DNA from: Brachybacterium sp042666875
Lineage (GTDB): Bacteria > Actinomycetota > Actinomycetes > Actinomycetales > Dermabacteraceae
Reading direction: 5' to 3'
NCBI RefSeq assembly: GCF_042666875.1
Contig: NZ_JBHTCX010000012.1
Span: 558,001-622,000, forward strand
Length of the DNA stretch: 64,000 bases
Below are positions 8,533 to 15,823 of the stretch, one piece after another. The stretch's first letter is position 1. Each line of letters opens with the position of its first letter. The translations under genes were made by a program, and so were the position numbers. The notes beneath the pieces were generated by a model that saw only the letters and a list, made by a program, of their open reading frames with translations, ran no database searches and was not told the DNA's origin.

Positions 8533-9200
8533 GCCGCGCGCCGGCCGCCGCCTCGCCCGGAGCGCTGCTCCCGCTGGCCGAGGCGGATCTGCGGGCGCTC
8601 CAGCGCGACCTGCTGGAGGCGCACGGGCCGCTCGGAGCATGGTGGCCGGGAGAGGAGCCCTTCGAGATCGCCGTCGGCGCGGTCCTGGTCCAACGCAGCC
8701 GATGGGAGCAGGCGGCCGCGTCGATCGCGAACCTGCGCGGTGCCGGCCTGCTGGAGCCCGGCCGGCTCGCCGCGGCCGACGAGGATCGTATCCGGGACCT
8801 CGTGCGCGGCTCGGGGTTCGCCAGCACCAAACCGGGGCGGCTGCTGGCGCTCGCGCGGTGGACGCTCGAGCGAGGCCCCACGGCGTCCGAGCTCAGCGAT
8901 GGCGACCTGCGCACCGAGCTGCTCGCGGTCGAGGGCATCGGCGAGGAGACGGCCGACGCGATCGCCCTGTACTGCTTCAGCCGGCCGGCGTTCATCTGCG
9001 ATGAGTACGCCAGACGGCTCCTCACTCTGCGCGGCCATGCGGTGCCCGGCTCGTACCGGGCCTTCCGCCGCCGGCTCGCCCCGGCTCTCGACCGCGCGCG
9101 ATTCAGCGTTCCCGAGCTCGCCGAGCTGCACGGGCTCATCGTCGAGGAGGGCAAGGCCTCTCCCGCCCGGCGCGGAGTGCAGGCAGGCGCGTCCGCCTAG
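8529..9200 (+). CDS. HhH-GPD DNA glycosylase, endonuclease III-like, no Fe-S cluster
   Basis: A 223-residue helix-hairpin-helix glycosylase that removes damaged bases. The HhH hairpin is VEGIGEETADAIA (about 134-146) and the conserved aspartate is D158 in FICDEYARR. At the position of the Nth catalytic lysine there is Glu (GIGEE), so a monofunctional glycosylase is expected rather than a glycosylase/lyase. The four-cysteine iron-sulfur motif is absent; only Cys149 and Cys157 are present. This combination resembles the MagIII-like 3-methyladenine glycosylases; substrate is inference. GTG start overlaps the CDF stop, and the stop shares CTAG with the XRE gene. Confidence 0.82.
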   Translation: MSRAPAAASPGALLPLAEADLRALQRDLLEAHGPLGAWWPGEEPFEIAVGAVLVQRSRWEQAAASIANLRGAGLLEPGRLAAADEDRIRDLVRGSGFASTKPGRLLALARWTLERGPTASELSDGDLRTELLAVEGIGEETADAIALYCFSRPAFICDEYARRLLTLRGHAVPGSYRAFRRRLAPALDRARFSVPELAELHGLIVEEGKASPARRGVQAGASA

Positions 9201-9502
9201 GAGGCCATCCGGTGATCAGAGTCGGCCCGCGCGCTCCCATCGTCCGCAGTCTCCTGATCGGATGCGCTGATCTCTGCCCAGATCTCATCGAGAGACAGAC
9301 TCAGGACATGCGCGATGGAGGCGATCGTCGAGAAGGCCGGCGTGGCGACACGTCCCGACTCGATCTTCCGCAGGGTCTCCGGGGAGAGACCGGCTTCCAG
9401 TGCCGTCTCGAGGAGCGGCCGATTGCCGCGCGCACGGCGCAGGAGCGACCCCAGGCGCTCTCCACGGGCGACCTCTGCGGGGGTGAGGGGAAGTCTGACC
9501 AT
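9197..9502 (-). CDS. XRE family helix-turn-helix regulator
   Basis: A 101-residue single-domain regulator with a Cro/C1-type HTH at about residues 16-75; LLETALEAGLSPETLRKIESGRV gives helices 2-3 and ends in the typical ESG turn. The acidic C-terminal tail has no domain. It is divergent from a methionine aminopeptidase gene. The 61-bp gap holds an array of (T)A(C/T)CGGGATA half-sites that may be its operator. A TAGTAT -10 (9509-9514 on the minus strand) lies six bases before the ATG, implying a leaderless mRNA and tight autoregulation. Confidence 0.85.
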   Translation of the reverse strand: MVRLPLTPAEVARGERLGSLLRRARGNRPLLETALEAGLSPETLRKIESGRVATPAFSTIASIAHVLSLSLDEIWAEISASDQETADDGSARADSDHRMAS

Positions 9503-9503
9503 G

Positions 9504-9547
9504 TCCCGATACTAATACCGGGATAGTCTTACCGGGATACTTATCGG
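9504..9547. promoter_or_regulatory. Half-site array between XRE regulator and map
   Basis: Two direct copies of TACCGGGATA (9516-9525 and 9530-9539) are spaced 14 bp apart. An inverted copy, TCCCGATA (9504-9511), and a weaker TTATCGG (9542-9547) complete the set. The array covers the -10 of the XRE gene and the likely -10 of map, so one protein could control both divergent promoters. Confidence 0.5.
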
Positions 9548-9563
9548 CTCCCTGGGAGGCCCC

Positions 9564-10370
9564 ATGATCGAGATCCTCACTCCCGACGAACTGGTCCGCG
9601 CTCGCGCGACGGGCGCCCTCGTCGGCCACGTCCTGGACACGCTCCGGGAGAGAACTACCGTCGGCACCAATCTGCTCGAGATCGATCAGTGGGCGCAGGA
9701 GCTGATCGAGGAGGCCGGAGCCACCTCCTGCTACGTCGACTACGAGCCGTCGTTCGGGCGCGGACCGTTCGGGCACTACGTGTGCACGGCCGTCAACGAT
9801 GCGGTGCTCCACGGCATGCCCCGGGACCAGGCGCTCGCCGATGGGGACCTGCTCTCGCTCGATCTCGCGGTCGTCCGGGACGGGATCGCCGCGGATGCCG
9901 CCCTCAGTGTTGTCGTAGGCACCTCCGCTCCCCCGGAGAGTGTGGCGATGATCGAGGCGACCCGGCGCGCACTGGATGCCGGGATCGCCGCTGCCGTCCC
10001 CGGGGCCCGGCTCGGCGATGTCTCCCATGCCATCGGCACGGTGCTGCACGAGGCGGGCTACGCCATCAATACCGAGTTCGGCGGGCACGGCATCGGTTCG
10101 ACGATGCACCAGGATCCGCACGTGCCCAATACGGGCCGGCCCGGTCGCGGGTTCCGGCTGCGCCCGGGCCTGATGCTCGCCCTGGAGCCCTGGGTCATGG
10201 CTGATACGGCGGAGCTGATCACCGGCGCGGACGGATGGACGCTGCGCAGTGCCACGGGCGCCCGTGCGGCGCATAGCGAGCACACGATCGCGATCACCGG
10301 GCAGGGCGCAGAGGTCCTCACCCTGCCGAGCGATCCTCCCCGTGAAGGAACCGCTGCAGCGCGTCGTTGA
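9564..10370 (+). CDS. map: Methionine aminopeptidase, type I
   Basis: A 268-residue cytosolic metalloprotease that removes the initiator methionine from nascent proteins. All catalytic positions are seen: the histidine in VNDAVLHGMP, the metal ligands D (LLSLDLA), D (IAADAALSV), H (GGHGIGS), E (MLALEPW) and E (AHSEHTIAI). Hence it should be active. It is in an accessory position next to a XRE regulator rather than beside the ribosomal-protein/adk cluster where the main actinobacterial map usually sits, so it may be a second, regulated copy. A strong GGGAGG lies upstream of ATG 9564. The 3' end overlaps the convergent hydrolase by 53 bp. Confidence 0.9.
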   Translation: MIEILTPDELVRARATGALVGHVLDTLRERTTVGTNLLEIDQWAQELIEEAGATSCYVDYEPSFGRGPFGHYVCTAVNDAVLHGMPRDQALADGDLLSLDLAVVRDGIAADAALSVVVGTSAPPESVAMIEATRRALDAGIAAAVPGARLGDVSHAIGTVLHEAGYAINTEFGGHGIGSTMHQDPHVPNTGRPGRGFRLRPGLMLALEPWVMADTAELITGADGWTLRSATGARAAHSEHTIAITGQGAEVLTLPSDPPREGTAAARR

Positions 10371-11214
10371 AGTCCTCGGGGTTCTCGAGATTCGGGTAGT
10401 GGGCGGCCCCGGCCACCTCGCGGTAGCTCCCGTCGGCGACCGTCTCGGCCAGCCTCCGCCCGAGCGCCCGATGATCCTCACTGTCCAGCGCTCCGCACAG
10501 CGCGAGGACCGGGACCGTGACCTGCTCGAGTCGCTCCCAGGTCCTGGTCACGGGCGTCGGCGGCTGCGGAGGGATCGGAACGCCGTCCTCCCCCACGCGC
10601 AGGTGATCGGTGACCGTCTCGCGGGCCATCCTCGCGCAGAGCTCACGAACCGCCGGGTCGACCTCGTCGATCGACCGCGCCGGCCCGGCGACGAAGCGCT
10701 CCGTGACCCCGAGCCACTCCTCGAGATCTCCCGCCTCCTGCGCCCGCTGCCAGTCGGCGAGAACCTGCAGGGTCCAGGGATCGGTGAACTCGGGCTCGCT
10801 GGTGCCGGTGCCGCTGGCGACGAGCGCAGCCGCGCGACCCGGGTGCTCGAGAGCGACGTCGACGGCGGTGCTGCCGCCCATGGACAGCCCGATCAGTACC
10901 GCGCGGTCGATCTCGAGCGCGTCGAGCAGAGCCACGACGTCGTCGGCCAGACGGTACGGGGCCTCGGCATCCGAGGACTCCCCGTGCCCCCGCGCGTCGG
11001 GGACGATGACGCGGCGGTCCGGGAAGGCCTTCAGCTGCGGGTGCCACATGCGCTTGTCGACGACCCCGCCGTGGAGCAGGACGAGTGGGACGGCCTCGGA
11101 CGCATGTCCCGCGGAACCACCGGATGGCGGGGCCGTCTCAACGGGCCGAGGGATGAGGTCGTAGTAGGCGATGCGCTGGTCCGGAAGATCGAGGAACTGC
11201 GTCTCGTGCGTCAT
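10318..11214 (-). CDS. Alpha/beta hydrolase
   Basis: A 298-residue alpha/beta-hydrolase fold enzyme. The oxyanion segment is LLHGGVVDKRMW, the nucleophile elbow is GLSMGGS (Ser), the acid is in LALCGALDSEDH, and the catalytic His is near the C-terminus in AGAAHYPNLENP. This pattern fits esterases, haloperoxidase-like or enol-lactone hydrolases; substrate is not visible. I start at ATG 11214, which sits inside a MarR-like operator, and because upstream residues are not conserved. It is divergent from a MarR regulator, a typical regulator-target pair, and its 3' end overlaps map on the other strand by 53 bp. Confidence 0.85.
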   Translation of the reverse strand: MTHETQFLDLPDQRIAYYDLIPRPVETAPPSGGSAGHASEAVPLVLLHGGVVDKRMWHPQLKAFPDRRVIVPDARGHGESSDAEAPYRLADDVVALLDALEIDRAVLIGLSMGGSTAVDVALEHPGRAAALVASGTGTSEPEFTDPWTLQVLADWQRAQEAGDLEEWLGVTERFVAGPARSIDEVDPAVRELCARMARETVTDHLRVGEDGVPIPPQPPTPVTRTWERLEQVTVPVLALCGALDSEDHRALGRRLAETVADGSYREVAGAAHYPNLENPEDFNDALQRFLHGEDRSAG

Positions 11215-11264
11215 GACAACCAAGGTGTCATACGCCCGCCGTGTTGACAACCCGGGTGCCATAC
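11214..11264. promoter_or_regulatory. Twin MarR-type operators
   Basis: Two copies of an imperfect 17-bp palindrome, TGACAACCAAGGTGTCA (11214-11230) and TGACAACCCGGGTGCCA (11245-11261), each followed by TAC. The copies are 31 bp apart, about three helical turns, in the gap between the hydrolase and the MarR gene. The first overlaps the hydrolase start codon, the second runs into the CATACT -10 of the MarR gene. A third related site lies at 14496-14512. Confidence 0.6.
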
Positions 11265-11271
11265 TCGGGGC

Positions 11272-11763
11272 ATGTCCGCACCCCGCCACCCATCACCGCA
11301 CGAACCCCTCGACCGCGACACGCTCGCGTCCCGCCTGGCCGAGGTGTACGTCGCGCTCGGGCCCGTGTACCGCCGGGCATCACGGATCGTCGAGCGTCAC
11401 GAGCCGATCAACGGCATGTCCGTCGGAGTCCGGAACGTGCTGGACCAGCTGCACCGCGAGGGTGAACTCACGGTTCCCCAGATGGCGCGCGCGCAGGATC
11501 TCAGTCGCCAGTTCGTTCAACGCATGGTCCACGATGCCCGCGCGGCCGGATACGTGGAGCTGGCCGAGAATCCGGCCCACCGCCGCTCGGCCCTGGTGCG
11601 GCTCACCCCCGCGGGCCGAGCAGCCATCGACTCCGTCAGCCGGCGCGAGCACGAACTGATGGGCCGGGTCGGCGGCGATCTGACGGCGGCCGAGCTCGAT
11701 GCGACGCTGCGCGTGCTGCACCACATGGACGCCGCGCTCGCCGAGATCGAGAACGAGGGATGA
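11272..11763 (+). CDS. MarR family transcriptional regulator
   Basis: A 163-residue winged-helix regulator. The DNA-binding core is LTVPQMARAQDLSRQFVQRMVHDARAAGYVEL, followed by the wing ENPAHRRSALVRLTPAGRAAI, which is the standard MarR order; the flanking helices form the dimer interface. MarR proteins usually repress a neighbouring gene until a small aromatic or phenolic ligand binds, and the divergent alpha/beta hydrolase is the obvious target. CATACT at 11260-11265 lies six bases before the ATG, so the mRNA is probably leaderless. A possible second target is the ABC exporter at 13659-14465, which has a similar operator. Confidence 0.88.
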   Translation: MSAPRHPSPHEPLDRDTLASRLAEVYVALGPVYRRASRIVERHEPINGMSVGVRNVLDQLHREGELTVPQMARAQDLSRQFVQRMVHDARAAGYVELAENPAHRRSALVRLTPAGRAAIDSVSRREHELMGRVGGDLTAAELDATLRVLHHMDAALAEIENEG

Positions 11764-11856
11764 CCATGCCACCGAGCACGCCGGCGCGGCATGCGACACG
11801 GAAGGGCCCGTGCTCCAGCAGAGGCACCGCGAGGTGATCCCCGCGCAGGCCCGAGC

Positions 11857-12045
11857 ATGCGGGGCCGGCATCGCGAGATCTACCTGGGCGATCCGCGCCG
11901 CACCGCCCCCGAGCGGCTGCGCACTATCCTGCGCCAGCCCGTCAGTTCCGACGGGTCCGACGGGTCCGACGGGTCCGTCAGTTCCGACGGGTCCGACGGG
12001 TCCGACGGGTCCGCCGAGTTCGGTGGCTGCCTCACGGCACCCTGA
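11857..12045 (+). pseudogene. Remnant of a GyrI-like domain protein C-terminus fused to repeat
   Basis: An open stretch of 63 codons. It begins with RHREIYLGDPRRTAPERLR and then TILRQPV, which I recognise as the usual C-terminal ending of GyrI-like small-molecule-binding proteins of actinobacteria (normally about 200 residues). Everything before that ending is missing; downstream the frame runs into Ser-Asp-Gly repeats encoded by a tandem array. It therefore looks like the last 30 codons of a deleted gene. The rest of the 288-bp gap after the MarR gene holds nothing else recognisable. Confidence 0.5.
11947..12018. repeat. 9-bp tandem repeat TCCGACGGG, duplicated as a 36-bp unit
   Basis: Eight consecutive 9-mers: three exact TCCGACGGG, one variant (TCCGTCAGT), three exact copies, then TCCGCCGAG. 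The arrangement shows that a larger 36-bp block was itself duplicated. It lies between the GyrI-like remnant and the 3' end of the ABC permease. Confidence 0.85.
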
Positions 12046-12051
12046 TCCTCG

Positions 12052-13662
12052 TCACGACTTCCTCAACCGCGTCGCGTCGCCCGAGGAGAAGGCCGACAGC
12101 ATGGCCGGGCCGGAACGGTCCAGCAGGGCCCGGGTGATGCGCGTCAGCCCCGCGACCGCAGCCGCTCCCACCCCCGCGCCGAGCAACAGATGGACCAGCC
12201 ATCCCGCGCCGGCGAGGCCCCCGATGACCACTGGGATGATCGCCGCTGCGACCACGGCGACGAAGACGGTCCACTCACCCCCGGCGGCATTGCCGGAGTC
12301 GTCGGAGGTCGAGACCCGGTCCCGTGCGTCGGCGCCGACTGCCGGCATCAGGGCGGCGAACAGGGGCGCGCCCGCGCAGGCAGCTCCGGTGGCCGCGAGC
12401 GTCATCCCCAGCGCGGGCGCCCACAGCGGCGACTGGCTGATCAGGCAGAGCACGATCGTCAGGGCCACGATCGGCAGCCCGAACAGGACCATCCAGGCCG
12501 CCTGGCGGCCGAGCACGTCGGCCCGCACGGCCCCAGGCGTGGTCAGCAGCTGCCACAGCGCGGTGCCGTCCAGAGCGTAGGTGTTCACCGCGACCATCGC
12601 GCCGAAGACCGCCGCCATCACCCCGATGAACGGCAGCGCCCAGGACCAGCTGGTGGGTGCCACCAGCGCGATCATCAACACGGGAGTGATCCAGGCGTGC
12701 CCGAGCCCGAGCTTGCGGTGGGGATCGCGGAACCAGGTCGCCAGTTCCCGATCGGCCACGCCCCGGACGGGCCCACCGGCACGAAGGCCGGTCCGCGCTG
12801 CCGAATCCGGTGCTCGCACCGCATTCTGGATCCGCGCCGGAGGACGGGAGATGGTGTACGCCGTCAGGGCGATCCATGTGCGACACAGGACCAGGCCGAT
12901 GATGACGAGGCCGATCAGCGGGAGTACGGCACCGGGGACCGGGACCGTCCCGTCGCCCGAGGTCACGGCCCGGACCGCAGCCAGCCCCCACCCGGTCGGC
13001 AGGGCCAGCAGCGTATTCTCGAGCGGTGCGGGCATCGCCCCGGGCGCCGCCGGAGTCACGATCTCCGAGTCCCCCTCCCCCAGCCGGGGGAGGAAGAGGG
13101 CGACCACCGGAACCCACCCGGCGAAGGAGATCGCCAGCAGCACCGACATCTGGACCGCCGCCACCCACATGCCGACCCTCGAGCGCAGCAGGCGTGAGAC
13201 CAGCGCCGCGGCGCATCGACCCAGCCAGAGCAGGAAGAACAGCTGTGCCATCGCGGCCACGGCTGCGTGGAGCATGGTGAGAGGGCCGAGCGGCGCCACG
13301 AGGATCACCATGCTGACCAGAGTCACGGCAGTGATCACGGTGCCGACGCTGATCGCTTCGCTCGGCGCCATCTCGCGGGCGATCTGCACGGGCCGTCGGG
13401 GCAGGGTGCGGAACCACTGCGGATCGAGCACCGGGGCGGACCCCGGCAGCAGGACCGGACCGATCAGCCAGGTCAGCCCGACCAGCGAGATCGCGGCGGT
13501 CACCCAACTGGGATGCACGTCCCCGCCCTGGGCCAGGACGGCCAGGACGATCACGGCGACCGCGGCGAGGAGCCCGGCGACCAGCCCGAAGGCACGTTCG
13601 TCGTTCGGGCCCGTGCGGATGATCCGCCATCGCATGGCGGCGAAGGTGACGGTCGTGCTCAT
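12052..13662 (-). CDS. ABC-2 type exporter membrane protein
   Basis: A 536-residue polytopic membrane protein with about twelve hydrophobic segments and a short cytosolic N-terminus (MSTTVTFAAMRWRIIRTG). It has no ATPase motif. It directly follows an ABC ATPase gene; its ATG overlaps the ATPase stop (ATGA at 13659-13662), so the two form one exporter, probably as ATPase dimer plus this permease. The ATG at 13671 is also in frame, but the overlap favours 13662. The substrate is unknown. Confidence 0.75.
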   Translation of the reverse strand: MSTTVTFAAMRWRIIRTGPNDERAFGLVAGLLAAVAVIVLAVLAQGGDVHPSWVTAAISLVGLTWLIGPVLLPGSAPVLDPQWFRTLPRRPVQIAREMAPSEAISVGTVITAVTLVSMVILVAPLGPLTMLHAAVAAMAQLFFLLWLGRCAAALVSRLLRSRVGMWVAAVQMSVLLAISFAGWVPVVALFLPRLGEGDSEIVTPAAPGAMPAPLENTLLALPTGWGLAAVRAVTSGDGTVPVPGAVLPLIGLVIIGLVLCRTWIALTAYTISRPPARIQNAVRAPDSAARTGLRAGGPVRGVADRELATWFRDPHRKLGLGHAWITPVLMIALVAPTSWSWALPFIGVMAAVFGAMVAVNTYALDGTALWQLLTTPGAVRADVLGRQAAWMVLFGLPIVALTIVLCLISQSPLWAPALGMTLAATGAACAGAPLFAALMPAVGADARDRVSTSDDSGNAAGGEWTVFVAVVAAAIIPVVIGGLAGAGWLVHLLLGAGVGAAAVAGLTRITRALLDRSGPAMLSAFSSGDATRLRKS

Positions 13663-14465
13663 CCCAGCCATGCGATGTCTCGCTGCGGGGCGGTGCCGAC
13701 GAGGTCCAGGAATCTCTGGTTGAGCGTTCCCTCGCCCCTGACCTCGGCGAGCGTGCCCTCGGTGAGGATCCGCCCGCCCTGGATCAGGGCGACACGCTCG
13801 CAGGTGCGCTCGACGACCTCCATCATGTGGCTGGACAGCAGCACCGTCCCGCCCCCGGCGACGTACTGGCCGAGCAGACCCTCGATGGCGCGGGCCGAGA
13901 CCGGGTCGATGGCTTCGAAGGGCTCATCGAGAACGAGCACCCGGGGACGGTGCATCAGGGCCACGGCCAGGCCGATCTTCTTGCGCATGCCGGTGGAGTA
14001 GTCGACGATCAGGGTCGTCGGCGCACGGTCGAGCTCGAGGACCTCGAGCAGGTCGTGGGCGCGCTCGCGCCACTGCGGTCCCACTCCCCGCAGCCGGGCC
14101 GTGTATTCGAGGAGCTCCGCACCGGTGAGCCGCTCCGGCAAGGAGAGCCCTTCCATCATGATGCCCAGCGCGTCGAGGACCTGCTCCCGCTGCCGCGCCG
14201 CATCGAATCCGGCCACCTCGACGGTTCCGGAATCCGGGGCGAGCAGCCCGGCGATCATCGACAGAGTGGTGGACTTGCCGGCGCCATTGGGTCCGACGAT
14301 CCCATAGAACATGCCGCGCGGCACGGTCAGATCGATCGCGTCGACCGCGACATGGTCACCGAAGCGTTTGGTCAGCCCCGACAACCGGACCGCGGGCGCG
14401 GGTGCACGGCCCGGGTCGGGACCCTGCGCCTCTGGTTCATCCGGCCCCGCAGTGCGTCGATCCAT
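13659..14465 (-). CDS. ABC transporter ATP-binding protein
   Basis: A 268-residue ATPase of the DrrA/CcmA-like ABC-2 exporter class. Walker A is GPNGAGKSTT, the Q-loop region GIMMEGLSLPERLTG follows, the signature position reads YSTGMRKKIGLAVAL instead of canonical LSGGQ (the STGMRKK variant is common in this class), Walker B is VLVLDEPFEAIDP, and the H-loop is LLSSHMM. It powers the permease encoded immediately downstream. ATG 14465 is preferred over 14513, because the longer form would begin inside a probable operator palindrome at 14496-14512. Confidence 0.88.
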   Translation of the reverse strand: MDRRTAGPDEPEAQGPDPGRAPAPAVRLSGLTKRFGDHVAVDAIDLTVPRGMFYGIVGPNGAGKSTTLSMIAGLLAPDSGTVEVAGFDAARQREQVLDALGIMMEGLSLPERLTGAELLEYTARLRGVGPQWRERAHDLLEVLELDRAPTTLIVDYSTGMRKKIGLAVALMHRPRVLVLDEPFEAIDPVSARAIEGLLGQYVAGGGTVLLSSHMMEVVERTCERVALIQGGRILTEGTLAEVRGEGTLNQRFLDLVGTAPQRDIAWLG

Positions 14466-14495
14466 GACATCAAACCTGTCACAGTTCCCACACGG

Positions 14496-14512
14496 CGACA
14501 ACCGAGGTGTCA
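14496..14512. promoter_or_regulatory. MarR-type operator in front of the ABC exporter
   Basis: CGACAACCGAGGTGTCA differs at two positions from the operator at 11214-11230. It lies 31 bp upstream of the ATPase start codon, where it would block transcription. It suggests that the MarR regulator at 11272 also controls this exporter. Confidence 0.5.
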
Positions 14513-14532
14513 TGTCGATCCCGCACTGACTG

Positions 14533-14562
14533 TGGACACCGCGGAATGTTAGTCACTAACAT
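14533..14562 (+). promoter_or_regulatory. Promoter and operator of the TetR gene
   Basis: A -35-like TGGACA (14533-14538) and a -10 TAACAT (14557-14562) are separated by 18 bp. The palindrome ATGTTAGT-C-ACTAACAT (14546-14562), perfect over 8-bp arms, covers the spacer and -10. The ATG follows six bases later. This is a textbook autorepressor site on a leaderless promoter. Confidence 0.7.
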
Positions 14563-14568
14563 CTCGGT

Positions 14569-15117
14569 ATGGCCCGTCACGAGCACACCCATACCCGGCT
14601 CATCGAGACCGCGCTGAAGCTCTTCGAGACCCAGGGCTTCGAGCGGACGACGGTGGCCCAGATCGCCGACGCGGCCGGAGTCACCCAGATGACGTTCTTC
14701 CGCCACTTTCCGAGCAAGGCCGCCGTGGTCACCGTCGACCCCTACGACCCGGCGATCGCCGCCGCGGTCGGTGCGCAGGCACCGGAACTGCCTCCCCTGC
14801 TGCGAGCGACGCGCGGTCTTCGGAATGCCCTGAGCGCACTGGACGAGCGCGAGCTGGACACGGTCCGTCGGCGAGTTCGGATCATCGCCGGTTCTGATGC
14901 ACTCCGTGCCGACATGGCGGCCGCCACCTCTGCCACGGAGAAAGCCATCGCCGAGCAGCTCCCCGCCGCCTGCTCACGCCTGGCCGCACGGGCGGCCGCG
15001 GCCGCCGTGATGGCGGCACTGACGGCAGCGCTGTTCGAATGGGCGCACGATGACTCCCTCCCCATGGCCGACGCCGTCGAGGCGTCCCTGTGCACCCTTG
15101 AGGGCCGCCTTGTCTGA
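14569..15117 (+). CDS. TetR/AcrR family regulator
   Basis: A 182-residue repressor. The N-terminal HTH is LIETALKLFETQGFERTTVAQIADAAGVTQMTFFRHFPSK (about residues 10-50), followed by an all-helical ligand domain rich in Ala. TetR proteins dimerise and leave the DNA when a ligand binds. The gene is first in a three-gene unit with an ABC ATPase and permease (overlaps of 8 and 4 bases), so it most likely represses that transporter together with itself through the 17-bp palindrome just upstream. Confidence 0.9.
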   Translation: MARHEHTHTRLIETALKLFETQGFERTTVAQIADAAGVTQMTFFRHFPSKAAVVTVDPYDPAIAAAVGAQAPELPPLLRATRGLRNALSALDERELDTVRRRVRIIAGSDALRADMAAATSATEKAIAEQLPAACSRLAARAAAAAVMAALTAALFEWAHDDSLPMADAVEASLCTLEGRLV

Positions 15118-15823
15118 GCGGCTGAGCCTGCGGGGTGCGAGGCGAACGTTCGGGCCACAGGCCGGTCTGCTCGGCCTCGACCTGCACGTCGCCGCCGGAG
15201 AGATCCACGCTCTGGCCGGCCTGAACGGCGCCGGCAAGACGACCCTGATGCGGGCGGCCCTGGGCATGCTCCGACTCGACAGCGGTGAGGTCCGGATCGA
15301 CAACCGGCTCCTTGATGAGCTTCCGGCGACCGCCTGGCGACGGGTGGGCCATCTCGTGGAACAACCTTTCGCGTACCCGGAGCTCGCTACCCGCACAAAC
15401 CTCCAGCTCGCCGCCCGACTCCGCGGCCGCGACCTCGACTGTGCTGAGGCAGTGCTGGCGGAACTCGACCTCGAGCGCTACGCCGCGGTCCCGGCACGCA
15501 AGCTCTCGCAGGGCAACCGGCAGCGCCTCGGCCTGGCCGTCGCGCTGCAGCACGAACCCGGGCTGATCATCCTCGACGAGCCAACCAACGCCCTCGATCC
15601 CGCCGGGGTACTCCTGCTGCGCCGCGTGCTGCAGCGCCGGGCCAACGGTGGTGCCGGCATCCTTGTCTCCAGCCACCATCTCGACGAGGTCGCGCGGATC
15701 GCCGACCGGATCTCCGTGCTCAACCGGGGGCGGATCGTGGGGAGCCTGGACCCCGCAGGGCAAGAGCTCGAAAGGGCCTTCTTCGAGCTGGTCCGTGCCG
15801 ATGATGAAAGCCGGAGATCATGA
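15110..15823 (+). CDS. ABC transporter ATP-binding protein
   Basis: A 237-residue ATPase of the short CcmA/bacitracin-exporter type. Walker A is GLNGAGKTTL, the signature is LSQGNRQRLGLAVAL (the SQGN variant seen in lantibiotic/bacitracin-type exporters), Walker B is LIILDEPTNALDP, and the H-loop is LVSSHHLDE. It would drive export through the next gene's product. I start at TTG 15110, eight bases inside the TetR gene and after a GAGG; the ATG at 15050 would add residues unlike the family and overlap TetR by 68 bases. Confidence 0.85.
   Translation: MSERLSLRGARRTFGPQAGLLGLDLHVAAGEIHALAGLNGAGKTTLMRAALGMLRLDSGEVRIDNRLLDELPATAWRRVGHLVEQPFAYPELATRTNLQLAARLRGRDLDCAEAVLAELDLERYAAVPARKLSQGNRQRLGLAVALQHEPGLIILDEPTNALDPAGVLLLRRVLQRRANGGAGILVSSHHLDEVARIADRISVLNRGRIVGSLDPAGQELERAFFELVRADDESRRS

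Noticed and set aside
11947..12018. CRISPR-like array
   Set aside because: The units are 9 bp without spacers; this is a simple tandem repeat.
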